Positions 25,022-32,598 of a DNA stretch of 60,154 nucleotides are shown here, piece by piece. Positions within the stretch are counted from its first letter, which is position 1, and every line of letters starts with the position of its first letter. The position numbers and the translations under genes are program-made. This DNA is from Segatella copri (lineage in GTDB: Bacteria; Bacteroidota; Bacteroidia; Bacteroidales; Bacteroidaceae): assembly GCF_019127135.1 (NCBI RefSeq), contig NZ_JAHOEA010000021.1:1-60154 (forward strand), given 5' to 3'. The notes under the pieces are model-generated. The model was not told the origin of the DNA, did not search any database, and saw only the letters and a list, made by a program, of their open reading frames with translations.

Positions 25022-25396
25022 ACTCTTTGATATTGTTATGTTCTACATAATTTGAGTATTCCACCGATGGAGTAAACGGAAGTGAACCATTGACAACCTT
25101 TGTCAACCCAGTCCACGATATAACGCTTTTTGTCTATCAGCTTCAAATCTGTCCTTCATCGTAACCACTTGTAAACCCTTGTCAACTACGTTCACGATAT
25201 GACAAAATAAAAGCTCCGCAAATTCTCCACGGTAGAAATACGCTGCAAAAATATGTGGAAAATCGGGAACTGCCAAAAAGCACTCAGAAAGTGTTAAAAA
25301 TCAAAGAGTATTGAAAATCAAGGATTTATGTTTAGTCAGTCATAGTAAGTTATGGTTAGTTATAAGGCTCTAAATACAACAACAAGATTGTTGAAT
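25022..25396. other. Right end of the mobilizable element with integrase arm-type repeats
   Basis: No gene is visible. Two related direct repeats lie at 25085-25121 and 25163-25200 (both begin AACCA, contain TTGTCAAC and end CACGATAT), about 78 bases apart. The first contains TTGACA...TGTCAA. These resemble arm sites of Bacteroidota integrases. The segment next to susC holds a hairpin, CTAAATTCAACAA with TTGTTGTATTTAG on the minus strand. Confidence 0.55.
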
Positions 25397-28396
25397 TTAG
25401 AAGGTTACACGAACACCCATTGTGATGGTACGAGGATTAGGATAAGCACCCATATCCAAACCATTATCACGGTCTACGTTGGCATCACTGAAAGAAGCAC
25501 CTGCTGGGTCAATACCCTTATAACCTGTGATGGTGAAGAGGTTCTGAGCTGAGAGTGAAAGACGGATGTCTGCCAATTTGGTTACGCTGCGTGGGAATGT
25601 ATAAGCTACGCTGATATTTTCACAACGGAAGTAGTCGGCATTCTCGAGCCACTTGTCTGAATTACCATAGTTCTTGTTCTCTGCACCGATGGTAGGCATT
25701 GTTACACCTATATTACTGAAGTGATCCTTGTCTGTAACGAATCTTGAAGCACCAACCTCTGCATTCATTGCGAAACGTACGATATTCAAACGTTTTGCAC
25801 CGAAGGCTGCATTGCAGAACATGTTGAAGTCCCAGTTCTTATAGGTAATGGTATTGTTCCAACCTAATGTGACATCAGGATTTGAGCGACCCAATACGAA
25901 ACGGTCTGTACCTGCATTTGGAGAAGCAGTCTTGGTTCCGTCTGCTGCATAATACATGTCTACATACTGTCCCTTGTCGTTCTTTTCTACTCCAGCCCAC
26001 TTGAATCCGTAGAATGTACCGATAGCTTCACCTTCCTTGATGATAGTACATGGGTCAACAGTACCAGGAGCTGGCTTCTCACCATAAATGATAGGTTCAT
26101 CGGCTGTCATCTTGGTTACCTTGTTTTTGATGTAGCTGGCATTTAGTGTAGATGACCATGACCAATCCTTGGTCTGGATAATCTGACCATTGATGGTTAC
26201 GTCAACACCCTTGTTGTTTACCTCGCCGGCATTTACCCAATATTGGGTTGCACCCAAGTAGCCTGGAGCTGCAGTCTGCAAAAGGGCATCCTTGGTGGTC
26301 TTGTTGAAGTAGTCGAAACTGATGCTCAAACGGTTACCGAAGAAACCGAGGTCAACACCGAGGTCAAACTGGTGAACCTTCTCCCAGGTCAGGTCTGGTG
26401 TAGCAAAACTGTTTGCCCAGTAACCTGTATAAGACTGGTTTGTTCCGTATGAGAAACCTGTTGATTCCAAAGTTCCAAGAGTAGAATAAGGAGCGATGTC
26501 CTGATTACCGATGATACCATAGCTGGCACGGATCTTCATGTAGTCTACTGCATTTCTGATAGGCTCCCAGAACTTTTCGTTAGAAACAGTCCAAGCACCT
26601 GCGATAGATGGGAAGTAACCCCACTTCTTGTTGGTGAAACGGCTGGAACCATCGGCACGGAATGTACCGGTCAGCATGTAGCGGTCGGCATAGTTGTACA
26701 TGACGCGGGCAACGCCAGAGAGCATGGTCCACTTGCTGTAACCATTAGTCGGATTCTTGGAAGCTGCATCCTGGATATTCCAGTAACCTAACTGCTCGTG
26801 GGCAATACCGGTACCGGTCATTTGCATTTTGCGAACCTCGTTAGAAGAAACTTCCCATACACCGGTAGCTGTCAATGCGTGCTCGCCCCACTTGCCCATG
26901 TAAGTCAAATTGTTGGTAGACTGTAAAGCGGTTACTGCAGCATCGCCATTTGTCATGGAGTTACCTGAAACATTTACTCTGGTTGAAGTGAAGTTGTACC
27001 ACTTATAATCATTATAGTCGATACCATTTGTGGTGGTGAATGTCAAGCCTTTGAGAAGTTTGAACTTCAGGTCAATGTGACCGGTTACCATGGTACGCTT
27101 GCGGTCGTTGTCGCCATCATGGAGAATACCGTAAGGGTTGTTCTGAATACAGTTGTAAGGATCCACATTGTAGTTGCCGTTAGGTGCCATCATTTCCATC
27201 GTTGGAGAGTAGTTCAATCCTACCCAGATAGGGTTAGACTGGTTCTGCGCAAAACCTGCACCAGAGTTGTCGGTCTGAGCAAGGTTGATATCTGTGGTCA
27301 TCTCTAACCAGTCGAAAATCTTATTGTGCATGTTAGCCTTGATAGCGTAACGTCTTGATTTTGTATCTGTGATAACACCCTTCTGGTCCATGTAGTTGGC
27401 AGAGAAGTAGGTCTGAGTCTTCTCATTGCCCTGAGAAACTGCTACCTTATAGTTCTGGGTGATTCCAGTCTGGAGCAACTCGTCCATCCAGTCGATACCT
27501 GGTTTGGTTCCGTCAAGATAACCTTGCATGGCACTCTTGGCTACACCCTTGTAGTCAATCAAAGCCTGTGCATATTCTTTGGTTCCCATTACCTCTGGAA
27601 TGTGGTAAGCGTTAGATATACCGAAACTTGCATCGAATGTTACCTGGGTAGCACCGGCAGAACCGCTCTTGGTTTGTACCATAACAACACCATTGGCACC
27701 GCGGGCACCATAGATGGCGGTAGAAGAAGCATCCTTCAAAACCTGGATGCTTTGGATATCTTCAGGGCTGATACCCTCAAGACCTGTCTCGCGAACGATA
27801 CCGTCTACTACGTAGAGAGGGTCGTTGCTCTTGTTTACAGAGCTTGTACCACGTACACGAATCTTCATGGCTCCACCAGGAACACCGCTTGACATTACCT
27901 GCACACCAGACATACGTCCGTTGAGGGCATCCTCAACACGTGCAACAGGCTGGTCCTTGAAATTCTTGCTGTCCAAAACTGCCACAGAACCTGCCAAGTC
28001 AGCCTTCTTTACTGTACCGTAACCGATGACTACGGTCTCTTCAAGCATGTTGGCATCATCCTGCAAAGTGATGTTGAGCGGACTACCGCTCCATGTGAGG
28101 GTCTGTGATTTGTAACCCACATAAGTGATGGTAAGTTTGGCACCCTTTTCGATGTTGTTGAGGGCGAAGTTACCATCCAGGTCAGTTACGGTTCCACCGG
28201 TCTTACCTTCGATTCTGATGGTAGCGCCGATGATAGGTTCTCCGGTAGCGTCTTTAACAGTACCTGTACATGAGTTTTGCTGCTGGGTAGCTGTAGCAAT
28301 GGTAGAATTGCTTTGAGCAGCCAATGCAGAAACAGTGCAAAGAGGTGACATCGCACCTAAAAGCGCTGCAAAATACAAATTTGCTCTTTTGTTCAT
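25397..28396 (-). CDS. susC: SusC/RagA-family TonB-dependent glycan transporter
   Basis: A 999-residue outer-membrane transporter. A signal peptide (about residues 1-27) precedes a CarboxypepD-like regulatory domain (GTVKDATGEPIIGATIRIEG near 44). The segment ETVVIGYGTVKKADLAGSV near 120 and the plug (VEDALNGRMSGVQV, IRVRGTSS, PLYVVDGIVRE) are signature SusC parts. The barrel ends in the usual aromatic tail GVRVTF. Full length and intact. It follows the GH29 gene by 52 bases, so a ROK-GH29-SusC operon is likely. The expected partner susD is not adjacent: the mobilizable element begins right after its stop codon, and the only susD lies at 7719-9428 in the same direction. Confidence 0.95.
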   Translation of the reverse strand: MNKRANLYFAALLGAMSPLCTVSALAAQSNSTIATATQQQNSCTGTVKDATGEPIIGATIRIEGKTGGTVTDLDGNFALNNIEKGAKLTITYVGYKSQTLTWSGSPLNITLQDDANMLEETVVIGYGTVKKADLAGSVAVLDSKNFKDQPVARVEDALNGRMSGVQVMSSGVPGGAMKIRVRGTSSVNKSNDPLYVVDGIVRETGLEGISPEDIQSIQVLKDASSTAIYGARGANGVVMVQTKSGSAGATQVTFDASFGISNAYHIPEVMGTKEYAQALIDYKGVAKSAMQGYLDGTKPGIDWMDELLQTGITQNYKVAVSQGNEKTQTYFSANYMDQKGVITDTKSRRYAIKANMHNKIFDWLEMTTDINLAQTDNSGAGFAQNQSNPIWVGLNYSPTMEMMAPNGNYNVDPYNCIQNNPYGILHDGDNDRKRTMVTGHIDLKFKLLKGLTFTTTNGIDYNDYKWYNFTSTRVNVSGNSMTNGDAAVTALQSTNNLTYMGKWGEHALTATGVWEVSSNEVRKMQMTGTGIAHEQLGYWNIQDAASKNPTNGYSKWTMLSGVARVMYNYADRYMLTGTFRADGSSRFTNKKWGYFPSIAGAWTVSNEKFWEPIRNAVDYMKIRASYGIIGNQDIAPYSTLGTLESTGFSYGTNQSYTGYWANSFATPDLTWEKVHQFDLGVDLGFFGNRLSISFDYFNKTTKDALLQTAAPGYLGATQYWVNAGEVNNKGVDVTINGQIIQTKDWSWSSTLNASYIKNKVTKMTADEPIIYGEKPAPGTVDPCTIIKEGEAIGTFYGFKWAGVEKNDKGQYVDMYYAADGTKTASPNAGTDRFVLGRSNPDVTLGWNNTITYKNWDFNMFCNAAFGAKRLNIVRFAMNAEVGASRFVTDKDHFSNIGVTMPTIGAENKNYGNSDKWLENADYFRCENISVAYTFPRSVTKLADIRLSLSAQNLFTITGYKGIDPAGASFSDANVDRDNGLDMGAYPNPRTITMGVRVTF

Positions 28397-28448
28397 AGGG
28401 CTATTATTTATTGTTAGTTATAAAATTTTTCGTACTTCTTTCTAGTTA

Positions 28449-29894
28449 TTAGAATGCTGAAACAGAGTTTATACAAGGGCATCCCTTTGCATCGTCGATT
28501 ACGATGCGGATGCCACTTGTTGTAATCTTATCGAAGCGAAGTATTCGCTTGTAGCCGATAGTGGTAGTCTCTTCCTTAGGGTCGAGCCTTACCCAGTTCT
28601 TGCCTTGTCGGTAATAGATTGAGAAGGCTTTTACGCGCTGCCCCAGAGGTATGTATTCCTGGAGCATGAGGCGTGTGATAGATTTTGGTTTTCCGAGTTG
28701 AAACTCGATATAGGCATCTTTTTTCTTTTTAGAAGCCCAGAAGGTGTCATACTGGCCGTCTGTGATATTCTTGCCAATGTGCTTGCCTTGCTGACTGTCT
28801 ACTTTAGGTATGATGCCTTTCAGTAGATTGACTGATAATTCTTGTCGGATTTTCTTGTGGAAGTTTACTGCATTTGCAGAGTCGATAGGGTGGATGAGTC
28901 CATCCTTGTCTACCGGGAAGTTGAGTAACATGGTAGCGTTGTGTCCTACACTCTTGTAGTAGAGATTGCACAGGTCTTCAACGGTTTTTACCTTACTGTC
29001 TTCTTTCTCATGGTAGAACCATCCCGGGCGGATAGAGACATCGCACTCAGCTGGTGTCCACTGGTCGCCGTCTTCCCATCCAAACTGCAACTGTTTGTAG
29101 TCTTTGAAGCCTGGATAGACGGTGTCGGATGGTATTGTAGACCAGCAGGTTTCGCCTGCAAATCCATTTTCATTTCCTACCCATCGGCATCCCGGCCCGC
29201 CATCACCGAAAATAGTGGCATTGGGTTGTAAACTGTCAACAATTTCGAAAATCCTAGGGAAATTGTAGTAGTTCCTTCTGTCGATGGTTCTGCTTTCTTC
29301 GGCACCTCCGTACCAGCCGTCTCCTCCGTTGGCTCCGTCAAACCATACTTCGAAAAGTTCGCCGTAGTTGCTCAGAAGTTCCTTGAGCTGGCGCTGGTAG
29401 AGCTTCAGGTAGTAGGGAGAACCGTAGCTTGCCTGGTGTCTGTCCCAAGGCGAGAGGTAAACTCCGAATTTCAAACCGTATTTCTTGCATGCTTGGGAGA
29501 GTTCTCCTACCACATCACCTTCACCATTCTTATAAGGTGTGTTGCGGATGCAGTAATCTGTGGTGCGTGTAGGCCAGAGGCAGAAGCCGTCGTGATGTTT
29601 GGCAGTAATGATGACTCCTTTCATGCCCGCAGCAACCAGGGTTCTTGCCCATTGTTCGCAATCCAGTTTTTTAGGATTGAAGGTCTTTACATCCGAATTT
29701 CCGTATCCCCATTCCTTATCATTGAAGGTGTTGAGGCCGAAATGGATAAAAGCATAGGTTTCCAGTTTCTGCCATGCCATCTGCTTGGCGGTTGGCACAG
29801 GTTGGATGGGATCTACCTGGCTGTAGTTGCGCTGGGCGGCAGCTGTTATGGCTGCCAGCCCCAGGCATAGTGCAACAAGAAGAGACTTCTTCAT
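28449..29894 (-). CDS. Secreted alpha-L-fucosidase, GH29
   Basis: A 481-residue exported fucosidase. The signal peptide ends at AITAAAQ near residue 21. The catalytic barrel has KLETYAFIHFGLNTF near 43, the GH29 block GVIITAKHHDGFCLWPT near 93 and the nucleophile D186 in EVWFDGANGG. A discoidin-like C-terminal domain (about 365-481; ITDGQYDTFWASKKKKDAYI, LMLQEYIPLGQRV) probably binds carbohydrate. Such enzymes remove alpha-linked fucose from host or plant glycans; the shortened C-terminal fold fits the broad GH29-B type, but linkage cannot be read. It lies between the ROK repressor and SusC. Confidence 0.92.
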   Translation of the reverse strand: MKKSLLVALCLGLAAITAAAQRNYSQVDPIQPVPTAKQMAWQKLETYAFIHFGLNTFNDKEWGYGNSDVKTFNPKKLDCEQWARTLVAAGMKGVIITAKHHDGFCLWPTRTTDYCIRNTPYKNGEGDVVGELSQACKKYGLKFGVYLSPWDRHQASYGSPYYLKLYQRQLKELLSNYGELFEVWFDGANGGDGWYGGAEESRTIDRRNYYNFPRIFEIVDSLQPNATIFGDGGPGCRWVGNENGFAGETCWSTIPSDTVYPGFKDYKQLQFGWEDGDQWTPAECDVSIRPGWFYHEKEDSKVKTVEDLCNLYYKSVGHNATMLLNFPVDKDGLIHPIDSANAVNFHKKIRQELSVNLLKGIIPKVDSQQGKHIGKNITDGQYDTFWASKKKKDAYIEFQLGKPKSITRLMLQEYIPLGQRVKAFSIYYRQGKNWVRLDPKEETTTIGYKRILRFDKITTSGIRIVIDDAKGCPCINSVSAF

Positions 29895-29930
29895 ACTTAA
29901 AATAGGTTTTGTATTGGTTGTTTAAATTCC

Positions 29931-31151
29931 TTATTTGTCGATGTTCTCATTCAGAAGCCGGTATCTTGCCATCAGACAGGCTCCCGTGATTCCTGCAAGA
30001 CCTTTCAGACTTGAGGTAACGATTTTAGAATCCTCATTCATGATGTTGAGAGAGAATTTCTTGATACCCATCTTTACCGGTAGCGTGAGGTAGTCGCCTG
30101 TAACCGACATTTCTCCTCCGATGACCAGCATTTCTGGGTTGAAGATGTTGATGACTCCTGCCAGCTGCTTGCCAAGTTCATCTGCTATGCGCTGCAGTGT
30201 GGCAAGACTCAGTACATCTTCCTTTGCTATGGCGTCCAGGATATCCTGGAGTGATAGGTCTTCATTCTTTTTCAGAACTCTTTCAGAGAGGATGGAAGTC
30301 TTTCCTTCCTTTATCTTCTCGATGAGTTTCCTTTTGAGTGCTCTGCCCGAAACCTCTGTTTCTATGCAACCTATCTTGCCGCAGTGGCAGATGATGTTGT
30401 TGTTGTAGGCAGTCATGTGACCGAATTCGCCAGAATATCCCGACTTTCCGTAATAGAGTTTGCCGTCGATGATGATTCCGATTCCGATGCCCCAGCATAC
30501 GTTCACGAAGATGGCGTCTTTCAGGCCTTTGCACTGTCCCTTAATCAACTCAGCGAAAGCCATGCTCCGGGTATCGTTCTCGATACATACAGGTAGCTGT
30601 ATGAGCTGGGTCAACTTGTCGGCCAATGATTCTTTCAGGAAGGTGAACATGTTGTAGGCATTTCCCTGTACAGGATTCACGCGCTCAGCCACGTTCACGC
30701 AAACTTGAAGTATTTCTTCTCTTGAAACAGGAAGGCTTCCGATAAACTCATTGATGATTCTGCTTATCTCTTCCAGGTTTTCAGGAGAATTCTCATATAC
30801 GTAAGGCACTCTTGTTTTTTCGGTAATCAGATTGCCTGCGAAGTCGCTTGCTGCAAGTGCCAGGCAGTTCATCTCAGGATTGACGCCGATGAAGTAGCCT
30901 GCTGTTGGAACGAGGTCGTAAACCATCGGGATGCGTCCCGAAGAATTGTCTTTTTTTCCAATCTCTCTGGCGAGTCCTTCTTTTATCAACTCGTTGAGGG
31001 CACTTGTTGTTGTCGGTAAGCTAACTCCGATAGCCTTCGACATCTCTGGGATGGTGGAGGCTCCGTGAGAGATAAACTGCTCCAGGAGTTTGCCCTGAAC
31101 TGAGGGCTTTTTGTTTATCTTTCTAAGATATTTTATTAAGTCAGCTTTCAT
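29931..31151 (-). CDS. ROK-family transcriptional repressor (NagC/Mlc/XylR type)
   Basis: A 406-residue regulator. The N-terminal winged helix (about residues 15-75) contains ISHGASTIPEMSKAIGVSLP and TTTSALNELIKEGLARE. The ROK sugar-binding domain follows, with SGEFGHMT near 240 and the zinc site CHCGKIGCIE near 255. The usual ATP-binding DxGGT motif is altered (FIGVNPEMNCLALA), as expected for regulators rather than kinases. It heads the fucosidase-SusC operon and is divergent from a ROK kinase operon for amino sugars, so it probably senses a monosaccharide or its phosphate released by the locus. The ligand is inference. Confidence 0.88.
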   Translation of the reverse strand: MKADLIKYLRKINKKPSVQGKLLEQFISHGASTIPEMSKAIGVSLPTTTSALNELIKEGLAREIGKKDNSSGRIPMVYDLVPTAGYFIGVNPEMNCLALAASDFAGNLITEKTRVPYVYENSPENLEEISRIINEFIGSLPVSREEILQVCVNVAERVNPVQGNAYNMFTFLKESLADKLTQLIQLPVCIENDTRSMAFAELIKGQCKGLKDAIFVNVCWGIGIGIIIDGKLYYGKSGYSGEFGHMTAYNNNIICHCGKIGCIETEVSGRALKRKLIEKIKEGKTSILSERVLKKNEDLSLQDILDAIAKEDVLSLATLQRIADELGKQLAGVINIFNPEMLVIGGEMSVTGDYLTLPVKMGIKKFSLNIMNEDSKIVTSSLKGLAGITGACLMARYRLLNENIDK

Positions 31152-31170
31152 AACTAATATTTTTTATTTG

Positions 31171-31200
31171 CAAAGATAAGGTTTTTCTGTATAGGTACAA
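31171..31200 (-). promoter_or_regulatory. Promoter of the ROK repressor-fucosidase-susC operon
   Basis: The minus strand has TTG (31200-31198), 19 bases, TATCTTTG (31178-31171). The start codon follows 19 bases later. Confidence 0.65.
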
Positions 31201-31229
31201 TATTTTTGATGTTAATAAAACTTAAACAG

Positions 31230-31250
31230 CGAAAAATAGTATACTTTTCG
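31230..31250. promoter_or_regulatory. Candidate ROK-repressor operator
   Basis: CGAAAAATAGTATACTTTTCG is palindromic in 8 of 10 base pairs around its centre and lies in the divergent control region, 30 bases upstream of the repressor promoter. NagC/Mlc-type sites are AT-rich palindromes with CG near the edge, which this resembles. The rest of 31152-31577 has an AT run, an AAGTG...CACTT repeat and the two promoters. Confidence 0.4.
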
Positions 31251-31437
31251 TCGTTTTCGGACATTCTGTTTTCTTCTATACCTTATTATATATATAGAGA
31301 GGTTGGATGCGTAAGTGCACAAAAGGGGGGTTACACTTAATCGGTGTCAGATGCGAACAAAGTACAGGTATTTCAGCCGTAAGGAGACTTAAAGTATAAA
31401 AAATGTTTCTGTTTTAGAAATATTAACGCTATTTTCA

Positions 31438-31467
31438 TTGCAGTGTTTGATAAAACTAGTAACTTTG
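31438..31467 (+). promoter_or_regulatory. Promoter of the amino-sugar/glycosidase operon
   Basis: TTG (31438-31440), 19 bases, TAACTTTG (31460-31467). It would give a leader of about 105 bases before the ROK kinase start. Confidence 0.65.
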
Positions 31468-31577
31468 CAAAATAAAATATTTTAGTAACGAGCTGAGCGT
31501 TAATAAAGAATTTAATAAATAGAAGTTTGTATCGCTCATCGTTATTTTTCGATTTTAACCTATTAATTAAAAGAAGT

Positions 31578-32543
31578 ATGGAATACGATGTAAAGTCTTT
31601 AGTGATTGGCTTGGATTTGGGTGGAACCAATTCCGTTTTCGGCATCGTTGATGGGGACGGAGAAATAATAGCTACAACCTCAATCAAGACCCAGACATTC
31701 CAAAGCGTGGAACAATACGTAGAGGAGTCGGTAAAAGCTGTGATGCAGATAGTAGAACAGGTAGGTGGTATGGAGAAAATTCGTGCCATGGGCATCGGTG
31801 CTCCTTGTGGTAACTATTACAAGGGGACCATTGAAAATGCAGCAAACCTGGTATGGGCTAAGGGTATTGTACCGCTGGCTGACATGTTTGCAGAGAAACT
31901 GGGCATTCCGGTTGCTATTACCAATGATGCAAATGCGGCTGCTATGGGAGAAATGAAATATGGTGCTGCGGTTGGCATGAAAAACTTCGTAGAACTCACT
32001 CTCGGAACAGGCGTAGGATCGGGTATTGTGGCTAACGGGCAGCTGATTTATGGTTGCGACGGTTTCGCCGGTGAGTTGGGACACATGGTGGTGGATCCTG
32101 ACGGAAGACCATGCGGCTGTGGCAGAAAGGGCTGTCTGGAAACCTACTGCTCGGCTACAGGTGTGGTCCGTACTACCTTGGCCATGCTCGAAGCATCAAC
32201 TGGGGCAACTGAACTGAGAAATATTCCAAGGGAAGAAATTACATCTTATGCAGTTTATAAGGCAGCCATGGCAGGAGATACACTGGCACAGGAAGTGTTC
32301 AGACAAACCGGTACAAGAATCGGCAAGGCCTGTGCAGAGATAGCTACCTTTCTGAGCCCGGAGGCTTTTATCTTCTTCGGAGGATTGGCACAGGCTGGCG
32401 ATCTGCTCTTCCGTCCTATTGAAGAAGCATATAACGAGCATGTGCTCTCATTATATAAAGGTAAGGCTAAGTTCCTGATGAGCGGACTGGATGGTGCCAA
32501 GGCTGCCATCCTGGGTGCTGCAGCAATGGCATCTGAACTCTAA
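31578..32543 (+). CDS. ROK-family sugar kinase
   Basis: A 321-residue cytosolic kinase that phosphorylates a hexose or N-acetylhexosamine. The phosphate-binding motif GLDLGGTNSVFGIVDGDGE is near residue 10. TNDANAAAMGEMKYGAA near 115 contains the catalytic Asp. GELGHMVVDPDGRPCGCGRKG with the Cys-rich zinc site near 170-185 is the ROK signature. An in-frame ATG at 31527 exists, but the start at 31578 is placed as in the family. It is first in an operon with the NagB-like/PIG-L fusion (55 bases downstream), GH20 and GH2 genes, so GlcNAc, GalNAc or ManNAc is a likelier substrate than glucose. Confidence 0.88.
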   Translation: MEYDVKSLVIGLDLGGTNSVFGIVDGDGEIIATTSIKTQTFQSVEQYVEESVKAVMQIVEQVGGMEKIRAMGIGAPCGNYYKGTIENAANLVWAKGIVPLADMFAEKLGIPVAITNDANAAAMGEMKYGAAVGMKNFVELTLGTGVGSGIVANGQLIYGCDGFAGELGHMVVDPDGRPCGCGRKGCLETYCSATGVVRTTLAMLEASTGATELRNIPREEITSYAVYKAAMAGDTLAQEVFRQTGTRIGKACAEIATFLSPEAFIFFGGLAQAGDLLFRPIEEAYNEHVLSLYKGKAKFLMSGLDGAKAAILGAAAMASEL

Positions 32544-32598
32544 TCCGTCATTTTAAAAAAGAAAATATAACATAACCGATTTAAATATAGATAAAGAT

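Larger units (their letters stand above)
16411..25396 (-). mobile_element. Cryptic mobilizable element (MobV relaxase, tyrosine recombinase), about 9 kb
   Basis: All genes are on the minus strand: HTH protein, integrase, small membrane protein, excisionase-like HTH, DUF3987 ATPase, toprim/zinc-finger protein, MobV relaxase. This order and content fit Bacteroides-type mobilizable islands that borrow a conjugation apparatus. There are no cargo genes between the backbone genes. The left border is placed after the GH86 remnant and the right border before the susC stop codon; exact att sites were not found. A weak pair, TCTAAACAAACAAC near 16404 and TCTAAATACAACAAC near 25369, is the best candidate core. 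Confidence 0.8.

Noticed and set aside
25085..25200. Possible short tRNA-like fold
   Set aside because: No cloverleaf with conserved T-loop and acceptor stem can be drawn; the pairing comes from the arm-type repeats.
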